64,000 bases of DNA from Luzula sylvatica (lineage: Eukaryota > Streptophyta > Magnoliopsida > Poales > Juncaceae), in contig OX326960.1 of assembly GCA_946800325.1 (NCBI GenBank), forward strand, positions 20,664,393-20,728,392, given 5' to 3'. Shown one piece after another: positions 54,385 to 64,000 of this stretch. Within the stretch, counting starts at the first letter, position 1. Each line of letters begins with the position of its first letter. Both the position numbers and the translations under genes were made by a program. The notes beneath the pieces are model-generated. The model was given only the letters and a program-made list of their open reading frames with translations, ran no database searches and was not told the DNA's origin.

Positions 54385-55625
54385 TTCAAAACCACATTTT
54401 AACGCTTTGAGGAGTTCAAATAACGTGTTTTTCGATCATTTGTATCGTATCTTTTAGTACATAACTCTTCACCCAATTTCACAAATACTAGGAAAGTTTG
54501 TTTTTCGATTCAAAACGAGATTTTAACGCTTTGAGGAGTACAAATAACATGTTTTTAGATCATTTGTAACGTATCTTTTAGTACATAACTTTTCACCAAA
54601 TTTCACAAACACCAAGAAAGTTTGTTTTTCGATTCAAAACAAGATTTTAACGCTTTGGGGAGTTCAAATAACGTGTTTCTAGATCATTTGTATCGTATCT
54701 TTTAGTACATAACTTTTCACCAAATTTCACAAACACTAAGAAAGTTTGTTTTTCGATTCAAAACAAGATTTTAACGCTTTGAGGAGTTCAAATAACGTGT
54801 TTCTAGATCATTTGTATCGTACCTTTTAGTACATAACTTTTCACCAAATTTCACAAACACTAAGAAAGTTTGTTTTTCGATTCAAAACAAGATTTTAACG
54901 CTTTGAGGAGTTCAAATAACATGTTTTTAGATCATTTGTATCAGATCTTTTAGTACATAACTTTTCACCAAATTTCACAAATACTAAGAAAGTTTGTTTT
55001 TCGATTCAAAACTAGATTTTAACGCTTTGAGGAGTTCAAATAACTTGTTTTTAGATCATTTGTATCGTATCTTTTAGTACATAACTTTTCACCCAATTTC
55101 ACAAACACTAAGAAAGTTTGTTTTTCGATTCAAAACAAGATTTTAATGCTTTGAGGAGTTCAAATAACATGTTTTCAGATCATTTGTATCGTATCTTTTA
55201 GTACATAACTTTTCACCAAATTTCACAAACACTAAGAAAGTTTGTTTTTCGATTCAAAACAAGATTTTAACGCTTTGAGGAGTTCAAATAACGTGTTTCT
55301 AGATCATTTGTATCGTACCTTTTAGTACATAACTTTTCACCAAATTTCACAAACACTAAGAAAATTTGTTTTTCGATTCAAAACAAGATTTTAACGCTTT
55401 GAGGAGTTCAAATAACTTGTTTTTTGATCATTTGTATCAGATATTTTAGTACATAACTTTTCACCAAATTTCACAAATACTAAGAAAGTTTGTTTTTCGA
55501 TTCAAAACTAGATTTTAACGCTTTGAGGAGTTCAAATAACTTGTTTTTAGATCATTTGTATCGTATCTTTTAGTACATAACTTTTCACCAAATTTCACAA
55601 ACACTAAGAAAGTTTGTTTTTCGAT
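52025..55625 (+). repeat. 29-monomer HOR block (3601 bp): A with m13-m19 repeated
   Basis: Order: m1 to m19, then back to m13 and on to m22. The length is 29 x 124 + 2 + 3, the extras being m1, m9 and two m13 copies. The backward jump lies at the m19/m13 boundary (54384/54385). The change tacaaaac at 54089 (m17) recurs at 57690, 3601 bp downstream, and gtaacg recurs from 50968 to 54569. The block is therefore the middle of a tandem duplication that spans 50784 to about 57985. Confidence 0.9.
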
Positions 55626-57985
55626 TCAAAACAAGATTTTTTAACGCTTTGAGGAGTTCAAATAACATGTTTTCAGATCATTTGTATCGTATCTTTTAGT
55701 ACATAACTTTTCACCAAATTTCACAAACACTAAGAAAGTTTGTTTTTCGATTCAAAACAAGATTTTAACGCTTTGAGGAGTTCAAATAACATGTTTTTAG
55801 ATCATTTGTATCAGATATTTTAGTACATAACTTTTCACCAAATTTCACAAATACTAAGAAAGTTTGTTTTTCGATTCAAAACTAGATTTTAACGCTTTGA
55901 GGAGTTCAAATAACATGTTTTTAGATCATTTGTATCGTATCTTTTAGTACATAACTTTTCACCCAATTTCACAAACACTAAGAAAGTTTGTTTTTCGATT
56001 CAAAACATGATTTTAATGCTTTGAGGAGTTCAAATAACATGTTTTCAGATCATTTGTATCGTATCTTTTAGTACATAACTTTTCACCAAATTTCACAAAC
56101 ACCAAAAAAGTTTGTTTTTCGATTCAAAACAAGATTTTAACGCTTTGAGGAGTTCAAATAACGTGTTTCTAGATCATTTGTATCGTATCTTTTACTACAT
56201 AACTTTTCAACAAATTTCACAAACACTAAGAAAGTTTGTTTTTCGATTCAAAACAAGATTTTAACGCTTTGAGGAGTTCAAATAACATGTTTTTAGATCA
56301 TTTGTATCATATCTTTTAGTACATAACTTTTCACCAAATTTCACAAACACTAAGCAAGTTTGTTTTTCGATTCAAAACAAGATTTTAACGCTTTGAGGAG
56401 TTCAAATAACGTGTTTCAGGATCATTTGTATCGTATCTTTTACTACATAACTTTTCACCAAATTTCACAAACACTAAGAAAGTTTGTTTTTCGATTCAAA
56501 ACAAACTTTCAACGTTTTGAGGAGTTCAAATGACGTGTTTTTAGATCATTTGTATCGTATCTTTTACTACATAAGTTTTCACCGAATTTCACAAACACTA
56601 AGAAAGTTTGTTTTTCGATTTCAAAACCACATTTTAACGCTTTGAGGAGTTCAAATAACGTGTTTTTAGATCATTTGTATCGTATCTTTTAGTACATAAC
56701 TCTTCACCCAATTTCACAGACACTAGGAAAGTTTGTTTTTCGATTCAAAACAAGATTTTAACGCTTTGAGGAGTACAAATAACATGTTTTTAGATCATTT
56801 GTATCGTATCTTTTACTACATAAGTTTTCACCAAATTTCACAAACACCAAGAAAGTTTGTTTTTCGATTCAAAACAAGATTTTAACGCTTTGGGGAGTTC
56901 AAATAACGTGTTTCTAGATCATTTGTATCGTATCTTTTAGTACATAACTTTTCACCAAATTTCACAAACACTAAGAAAGTTTGTTTCTCGACTCAAAACA
57001 AACTTTCAACGCTTTGAGGAGTTCAAATGACTTGTTTTTAGATCATTTGTATCGTATCTTTTACTACATAAGTTTTCACCAAATTTCACAAACACTAAGA
57101 AAGTTTGTTTTTCGATTTCAAAACCACATTTTAACGCTTTGAGGAGTTCAAATAACGTGTTTTTCGATCATTTGTATCGTATCTTTTAGTACATAACTCT
57201 TCACCCAATTTCACAAATACTAGGAAAGTTTGTTTTTCGATTCAAAACGAGATTTTAACGCTTTGAGGAGTACAAATAACATGTTTTTAGATCATTTGTA
57301 TCGTATCTTTTAGTACATAACTTTTCACCAAATTTCACAAACACCAAGAAAGTTTGTTTTTCGATTCAAAACAAGATTTTAACGCTTTGGGGAGTTCAAA
57401 TAACGTGTTTCTAGATCATTTGTATCGTATCTTTTAGTACATAACTTTTCACCAAATTTCACAAACACTAAGAAAGTTTGTTTTTCGATTCAAAACAAGA
57501 TTTTAACGCTTTGAGGAGTTCAAATAACGTGTTTCTAGATCATTTGTATCGTACCTTTTAGTACATAACTTTTCACCAAATTTCACAAACACTAAGAAAG
57601 TTTGTTTTTCGATTCAAAACAAGATTTTAACGCTTTGAGGAGTTCAAATAACATGTTTTTAGATCATTTGTATCAGATCTTTTAGTACAAAACTTTTCAC
57701 CAAATTTCACAAATACTAAGAAAGTTTGTTTTTCGATTCAAAACTAGATTTTAACGCTTTGAGGAGTTCAAATAACTTGTTTTTAGATCATTTGTATCGT
57801 ATCTTTTAGTACATAACTTTTCACCCAATTTCACAAACACTAAGAAAGTTTGTTTTTCGATTCAAAACAAGATTTTAATGCTTTGAGGAGTTCAAATAAC
57901 ATGTTTTCAGATCATTTGTATCGTATCTTTTAGTACATAACTTTTCACCAAATTTCACAAACACTAAGAAAGTTTGTTTTTCGAT
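54385..57985 (+). repeat. 3601-bp tandem segmental duplication, right copy
   Basis: The same 29 monomers as 50784-54384, with the diagnostic changes repeated at 54569 and 57690. The join m19 (54261-54384) to m13 (54385) occurs nowhere else in the window, where m19 is otherwise followed by m20. The right end is set by the period and is not visible as a break. Confidence 0.88.
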
Positions 57986-58357
57986 TCAAAACAAGATTTT
58001 AACGCTTTGAGGAGTTCAAATAACGTGTTTCTAGATCATTTGTATCGTACCTTTTAGTACATAACTTTTCACCAAATTTCACAAACACTAAGAAAGTTTG
58101 TTTTTCGATTCAAAACAAGATTTTAACGCTTTGAGGAGTTCAAATAACTTGTTTTTTGATCATTTGTATCAGATATTTTAGTACATAACTTTTCACCAAA
58201 TTTCACAAATACTAAGAAAGTTTGTTTTTCGATTCAAAACTAGATTTTAACGCTTTGGGGAGTTCAAATAACTTGTTTTTAGATCATTTGTATCGTATCT
58301 TTTAGTACATAACTTTTCACCAAATTTCACAAACACTAAGAAAGTTTGTTTTTCGAT
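55626..58357 (+). repeat. A block, 22-monomer HOR unit (2732 bp)
   Basis: A complete m1 to m22 run followed by B; m1 to m19 belong to the right copy of the 3601-bp duplication. m20 has aagaaagtttg, as in other A blocks that precede B. m22 has a private tttgggg near 58257. Confidence 0.9.
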
Positions 58358-59227
58358 TCAAAACAAGATTTTTTAACGCTTTGAGGAGTTCAAATAACAT
58401 GTTTTCAGATCATTTGTATCGTATCTTTTAGTACATAACTTTTCACCAAATTTCACAAACACTAAGAAAGTTTGTTTTTCGATTCAAAACAAGATTTTAA
58501 CGCTTTGAGGAGTTCAAATAACATGTTTTTAGATCATTTGTATCAGATATTTTAGTACATAACTTTTCACCAAATTTCACAAATACTAAGAAAGTTTGTT
58601 TTTCGATTCAAAACTAGATTTTAACGCTTTGAGGAGTTCAAATAACATGTTTTTAGATCATTTGTATCGTATCTTTTAGTACATAACTTTTCACCCAATT
58701 TCACAAACACTAAGAAAGTTTGTTTTTCGATTCAAAACATGATTTTAATGCTTTGAGGAGTTCAAATAACATGTTTTCAGATCATTTGTATCGTATCTTT
58801 TAGTACATAACTTTTCACCAAATTTCACAAACACCAAAAAAGTTTGTTTTTCGATTCAAAACAAGATTTTAACGCTTTGAGGAGTTCAAATAACGTGTTT
58901 CTAGATCATTTGTATCGTATCTTTTACTACATAACTTTTCAACAAATTTCACAAACACTAAGAAAGTTTGTTTTTCGATTCAAAACAAGATTTTAACGCT
59001 TTGAGGAGTTCAAATAACATGTTTTTAGATCATTTGTATCAGATATTTTAGTACATAACTTTTCACCAAATTTCACAAATACTAAGAAAGTTTGTTTTTC
59101 GATTCAAAACTAGATTTTAACGCTTTGAGGAGTTCAAATAACTTGTTTTTAGATCATTTGTATCGTATCTTTTAGTACATAACTTTTCACCAAATTTCAC
59201 AAACACTAAGAAAGTTTGTTTTTCGAT
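58358..59227 (+). repeat. B block, 7-monomer HOR unit (870 bp)
   Basis: Standard B order: m1 to m5, m6/m21 hybrid, m22. I noticed no private change in it. Confidence 0.9.
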
Positions 59228-60717
59228 TCAAAACAAGATTTTTTAACGCTTTGAGGAGTTCAAATAACATGTTTTCAGATCATTTGTATCGTATCTTTTA
59301 GTACATAACTTTTCACCAAATTTCACAAACACTAAGAAAGTTTGTTTTTCGATTCAAAACAAGATTTTAACGCTTTGAGGAGTTCAAATAACGTGTTTCT
59401 AGATCATTTGTATCGTACCTTTTAGTACATAACTTTTCACCAAATTTCACAAACACTAAGAAAGTTTGTTTTTCGATTCAAAACAAGATTTTAACGCTTT
59501 GAGGAGTTCAAATAACATTGTTTTAGATCATTTGTATCAGATCTTTTATTACATAACTTTTCACCAAATTTCACAAACACTAAGAAAGTTTGTTTTTCGA
59601 TTCAAAACTAGATTTTAACGCTTTGAGGAGTTCAAATAACATGTTTTCAGATCATTTGTATCGTATCTTTTAGTACATAACTTTTCACCCAATTTCACAA
59701 ACACTAAGAAAGTTTGTTTTTCGATTCAAAACAAGATTTTAATGCTTTGAGGAGTTCAAATAACATGTTTTCAGATCATTTGTATCGTATCTTTTAGTAC
59801 ATAACTTTTCACCAAATTTCACAAACACCAAAAAAGTTTGTTTTTCGATTCAAAACAAGATTTTAACGCTTTGAGGAGTTCAAATAACGTGTTTCTAGAT
59901 CATTTGTATCGTATCTTTTACTACATAACTTTTCAACAAATTTCACAAACACTAAGAAAGTTTGTTTTTCGATTCAAAACAAGATTTTAACGCTTTGAGG
60001 AGTTCAAATAACATGTTTCTAGATCATTTGTATCGTATCTTTTACTACATGACTTTTCACCAAATTTCACAAACACTAAGCAAGTTTGTTTTTCGATTCA
60101 AAACAAGATTTTAACGCTTTGAGGAGTTCAAATAACGTGTTTCTAGATCATTTGTATCGTATCTTTTACTACATAACTTTTCACCAAATTTGACAAGCAC
60201 TAAGAAAGTTTGTTTCTCGACTCAAAACAAACTTTCAACGCTTTGAGGAGTTCAAATGACGTGTTTTTAGATCATTTGTATCGTATCTTTTAGTACATAA
60301 CTCTTCACCCAATTTCACAAATACTAGGAAAGTTTGTTTTTCGATTCAAAACGAGATTTTAACGCTTTGAGGAGTACAAATAACATGTTTTTAGATCATT
60401 TGTATCGTATCTTTTAGTACATAACTTTTCACCAAATTTCACACACACCAAGAAAGTTTGTTTTTCGATTCAAAACAAGATTTTAACGCTTTGGGGAGTT
60501 CAAATAACGTGTTTCTAGATCATTTGTATCGTATCTTTTAGTACATAACTTTTCACCAAATTTCACAAACACTAAGAAAGTTTGTTTCTCGACTCAAAAC
60601 AAACTTTCAACGCTTTGAGGAGTTCAAATGACGTGTTTTTAGATCATTTGTATCGTATCTTTTACTACATGAGTTTTCACCAAATTTCACAAACACTAAG
60701 AAAGTTTGTTTTTCGAT

Positions 60718-60841
60718 TCAAAAGAAGATTTTAACGCTTTGAGGAGTTCAAATAACATGTTTTTAGATCATTTGTATCGTATCTTTTACTACATAACTTT
60801 TCACCAAATTTCACAAACACTAAGAAAGTTTGTTTTTCGAT
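60718..60841 (+). repeat. Hybrid monomer p1/m7
   Basis: The left half is p1 (aaagaag, catgtttttag). The right half is m7 (ttttactac, caccaaa, cacaaacac, and a normal cgattc end in place of caattc). It joins n8 to m8. This suggests that a p1-containing block lost p1-right through m7-left (m4, m5 and m6 in between) by unequal exchange. Confidence 0.75.
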
Positions 60842-61214
60842 TCAAAACAAACTTTCAACGTTTTGAGGAGTTCAAATGACGTGTTTTTAGATCATTTGTA
60901 TCGTATCTTTTACTACATAAGTTTTCACCGAATTTCACAAACACTAAGAAAGTTTGTTTTTCGATTTCAAAACCACATTTTATCGCTTTGAGGAGTTCAA
61001 ATAACGTGTTTTTAGATCATTTGTATCGTATCTTTTAGTACATAACTCTTCACCCAATTTCACAGACACTAGGAAAGTTTGTTTTTCGATTCAAAACAAG
61101 ATTTTAACGCTTTGAGGAGTACAAATAACATGTTTTTAGATCATTTGTATCGTATCTTTTACTACATAAGTTTTCACCAAATTTCACAAACACCAAGAAA
61201 GTTTGTTTTTCGAT

Positions 61215-61338
61215 TCAAAACAAGATTTTAACGCTTTGGGGAGTTCAAATAACGTGTTTCTAGATCATTTGTATCGTATCTTTTAGTACATAACTTTTCA
61301 CCAAATTTCACAAACACTAAGAAAGTTTGTTTTTCGAT
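61215..61338 (+). repeat. Hybrid monomer m11/m15 at a four-monomer deletion
   Basis: m11 and m15 are almost the same (caag, tttgggg, cgtgtttctag). They differ mainly at the end: m11 ends gtttctcgactc and m15 ends gtttttcgattc. This monomer follows m10, as m11 should, but ends like m15 and is followed by m16. m12, m13 and m14 plus one monomer-equivalent are missing. Confidence 0.78.
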
Positions 61339-62206
61339 TCAAAACAAGATTTTAACGCTTTGAGGAGTTCAAATAACGTGTTTCTAGATCATTTGTATCG
61401 TACCTTTTAGTACATAACTTTTCACCAAATTTCACAAACACTAAGAAAGTTTGTTTTTCGATTCAAAACAAGATTTTAACGCTTTGAGGAGTTCAAATAA
61501 CATGTTTTTAGATCATTTGTATCAGATCTTTTAGTACATAACTTTTCACCAAATTTCACAAATACTAAGAAAGTTTGTTTTTCGATTCAAAACTAGATTT
61601 TAACGCTTTGAGGAGTTCAAATAACTTGTTTTTAGATCATTTGTATCGTATCTTTTAGTACATAACTTTTCACCCAATTTCACAAACACTAAGAAAGTTT
61701 GTTTTTCGATTCAAAACAAGATTTTAATGCTTTGAGGAGTTCAAATAACATGTTTTCAGATCATTTGTATCGTATCTTTTAGTACATAACTTTTCACCAA
61801 ATTTCACAAACACTAAGAAAGTTTGTTTTTCGATTCAAAACAAGATTTTAACGCTTTGAGGAGTTCAAATAACGTGTTTCTAGATCATTTGTATCGTACC
61901 TTTTAGTACATAACTTTTCACCAAATTTCACAAACACTAAGAAAATTTGTTTTTCGATTCAAAACAAGATTTTAACGCTTTGAGGAGTTCAAATAACTTG
62001 TTTTTTGATCATTTGTATCAGATATTTTAGTACATAACTTTTCACCAAATTTCACAAATACTAAGAAAGTTTGTTTTTCGATTCAAAACTAGATTTTAAC
62101 GCTTTGAGGAGTTCAAATAACTTGTTTTTAGATCATTTGTATCGTATCTTTTAGTACATAACTTTTCACCAAATTTCACAAACACTAAGAAAGTTTGTTT
62201 TTCGAT

Positions 62207-64000
62207 TCAAAACAAGATTTTTTAACGCTTTGAGGAGTTCAAATAACATGTTTTCAGATCATTTGTATCGTATCTTTTAGTACATAACTTTTCACCAAAT
62301 TTCACAAACACTAAGAAAGTTTGTTTTTCGATTCAAAACAAGATTTTAACGCTTTGAGGAGTTCAAATAACATGTTTTTAGATCATTTGTATCAGATATT
62401 TTAGTACATAACTTTTCACCAAATTTCACAAATACTAAGAAAGTTTGTTTTTCGATTCAAAACTAGATTTTAACGCTTTGAGGAGTTCAAATAACATGTT
62501 TTTAGATCATTTGTATCGTATCTTTTAGTACATAACTTTTCACCCAATTTCACAAACACTAAGAAAGTTTGTTTTTCGATTCAAAACATGATTTTAATGC
62601 TTTGAGGAGTTCAAATAACATGTTTTCAGATCATTTGTATCGTATCTTTTAGTACATAACTTTTCACCAAATTTCACAAACACCAAAAAAGTTTGTTTTT
62701 CGATTCAAAACAAGATTTTAACGCTTTGAGGAGTTCAAATAACGTGTTTCTAGATCATTTGTATCGTATCTTTTACTACATAACTTTTCAACAAATTTCA
62801 CAAACACTAAGAAAGTTTGTTTTTCGATTCAAAACAAGATTTTAACGCTTTGAGGAGTTCAAATAACATGTTTTTAGATCATTTGTATCATATCTTTTAG
62901 TACATAACTTTTCACCAAATTTCACAAACACTAAGCAAGTTTGTTTTTCGATTCAAAACAAGATTTTAACGCTTTGAGGAGTTCAAATAACGTGTTTCAG
63001 GATCATTTGTATCGTATCTTTTACTACATAACTTTTCACCAAATTTCACAAACACTAAGAAAGTTTGTTTTTCGATTCAAAACAAACTTTCAACGTTTTG
63101 AGGAGTTCAAATGACGTGTTTTTAGATCATTTGTATCGTATCTTTTACTACATAAGTTTTCACCGAATTTCACAAACACTAAGAAAGTTTGTTTTTCGAT
63201 TTCAAAACCACATTTTAACGCTTTGAGGAGTTCAAATAACGTGTTTTTAGATCATTTGTATCGTATCTTTTAGTACATAACTCTTCACCCAATTTCACAG
63301 ACACTAGGAAAGTTTGTTTTTCGATTCAAAACAAGATTTTAACGCTTTGAGGAGTACAAATAACATGTTTTTAGATCATTTGTATCGTATCTTTTACTAC
63401 ATAAGTTTTCACCAAATTTCACAAACACCAAGAAAGTTTGTTTTTCGATTCAAAACAAGATTTTAACGCTTTGGGGAGTTCAAATAACGTGTTTCTAGAT
63501 CATTTGTATCGTATCTTTTAGTACATAACTTTTCACCAAATTTCACAAACACTAAGAAAGTTTGTTTCTCGACTCAAAACAAACTTTCAACGCTTTGAGG
63601 AGTTCAAATGACTTGTTTTTAGATCATTTGTATCGTATCTTTTACTACATAAGTTTTCACCAAATTTCACAAACACTAAGAAAGTTTGTTTTTCGATTTC
63701 AAAACCACATTTTAACGCTTTGAGGAGTTCAAATAACGTGTTTTTCGATCATTTGTATCGTATCTTTTAGTACATAACTCTTCACCCAATTTCACAAATA
63801 CTAGGAAAGTTTGTTTTTCGATTCAAAACGAGATTTTAACGCTTTGAGGAGTACAAATAACATGTTTTTAGATCATTTGTATCGTATCTTTTAGTACATA
63901 ACTTTTCACCAAATTTCACAAACACCAAGAAAGTTTGTTTTTCGATTCAAAACAAGATTTTAACGCTTTGGGGAGTTCAAATAACGTGTTTCTAGATCAT
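62207..64000 (+). repeat. Partial HOR block, m1 to part of m15
   Basis: m1 to m14 in A-block order, then m15 (tttgggg) cut by the window end. m2 to m8 follow m1 directly, so it is an A- or D-type block and not C. The window is too short to decide which. Confidence 0.88.

Larger units (their letters stand above)
59228..62206 (+). repeat. 24-monomer HOR block (2979 bp): rearranged C
   Basis: It begins as C (m1, m16-like, n1-n3, m5, n4-n7, m11-like, n8). A p1/m7 hybrid (60718-60841) is then inserted before m8, and m11 to m15 are collapsed into one hybrid (61215-61338). It continues m16 to m22. The net change against C is +1 -4 monomers. The length 24 x 124 + 2 + 1 fits because m13, one of the 125-bp monomers, lies in the lost segment. 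Private changes: tttgacaag near 60192 and tttatcgcttt near 60983. Confidence 0.88.
1..64000 (+). repeat. Satellite DNA array, ~124-bp monomer, fills the window
   Basis: Every stretch of the window matches one ~124-bp motif. Recognisable blocks of each monomer are tcaaaacaagattttaacg, ctttgaggagttcaaataac, tagatcatttgtatcg, tacataacttttcacc and aagaaagtttgtttttcgat. Successive monomer starts at 1, 125, 248, 374, 498, 622, 746 and 870 give spacings of 124, 123, 126, 124, 124, 124 and 124 bp, and the pattern persists to base 64000. All copies have the same orientation; I found no inversion, spacer or foreign insertion. In the consensus, stops occur in all three forward frames (longest open stretch about 110 nt), and the reverse strand is also full of stops. 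The array is non-coding. Both edges are cut by the window, so its full length is unknown. A centromeric or pericentromeric role is inferred only from size and HOR order. The strand label is arbitrary. Confidence 0.99.

Noticed and set aside
1..64000. Open reading frames within the repeat
   Set aside because: The consensus has stops in all three forward frames (taa at 15, 36, 77 and 104; tga at 23; tag at 47 and 70). Because 124 is not a multiple of 3, frames rotate from monomer to monomer, so the longest open stretch is about 110 nt. The reverse strand is equally full of stops.
1..64000. CRISPR array
   Set aside because: There are no unique spacers between short repeats. The whole 124-bp unit is repeated and directly abutting, and its variants recur in blocks.
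1..64000. Telomeric or rDNA-spacer repeats
   Set aside because: No TTAGGG/TTAGG/TTTAGGG-like runs, no rRNA segment and no tRNA-like structure were seen.
1..64000. CENP-B box
   Set aside because: No stretch resembles the known TTCG...GGAA...CGGG pattern. The ttcgattc segment shares only the ttcg.
1..64000. Transposon or insertion sequence
   Set aside because: No non-satellite segment, terminal repeat or target-site duplication was found. Every block-length change is a whole number of monomers plus the known 1-2 bp extras.
1..64000. Species assignment from the monomer sequence
   Set aside because: I do not recognise the family, and satellites diverge too quickly to place by composition alone.

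Overview
The whole 64 kb window is one uninterrupted array of tandem satellite DNA. I see no protein-coding gene, RNA gene, transposon, CRISPR array, telomere repeat or unique sequence in it. About 515 head-to-tail monomers of about 124 bp run in one orientation from the first base to the last. My by-eye consensus is about 29% G+C and carries stop codons in every frame. Arrays of this size, AT content and nested organisation point to a eukaryotic heterochromatic region, possibly a centromere or pericentromere. Nothing in the sequence identifies the species, and I do not recognise the monomer family.

The monomers are not random variants of each other. They fall into reproducible types that recur in a fixed order, which is a higher-order repeat (HOR). 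I call the 22 types of the basic unit m1 to m22. Extra types are n1 to n8 (only in the longer units) and p1 and p2 (only in some units). m1 is a convenient landmark because it has a 2-bp insertion (gattttttaacg in place of gattttaacg). m9 and m13 each have a 1-bp insertion (gatttcaaaacc). All other types are 124 bp. With these three length rules every measured m1-to-m1 distance is explained exactly, apart from one 1-bp deletion.

The blocks, each starting at m1, are: 1-247 partial; 248 and 3103 two 23-mers (2855 bp each); 5958 a 32-mer (3972); 9930 a 21-mer (2608); 12538 B, 7-mer (870); 13408 C, 27-mer (3352); 16760 A, 22-mer (2732); 19492 and 23962 D, two 36-mers (4470 each); 28432 A; 31164 B; 32034 C; 35386 A; 38118 A; 40850 B; 41720 C (3351, 1-bp deletion); 45071 A; 47803 B; 48673 C; 52025 a 29-mer (3601); 55626 A; 58358 B; 59228 a 24-mer (2979); 62207 partial to the window end.

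A+B+C makes a 56-monomer, 6954-bp super-unit. It is complete three times (starts 28432, 38118, 45071) and present in altered form twice (starts 9930, 55626). The other block sizes are explained by unequal exchange between similar monomers, which leaves hybrid monomers at the junctions. Private single-base variants shared at exact block offsets show which copies descend from which: the pairs at 248/3103, 19492/23962 and 50784/54385 are recent tandem segmental duplications. The last 4-5 kb before 28432 and the 35-52 kb stretch are the most regular parts. The rearranged junctions lie mainly at 1-12.5 kb and 54-62 kb.
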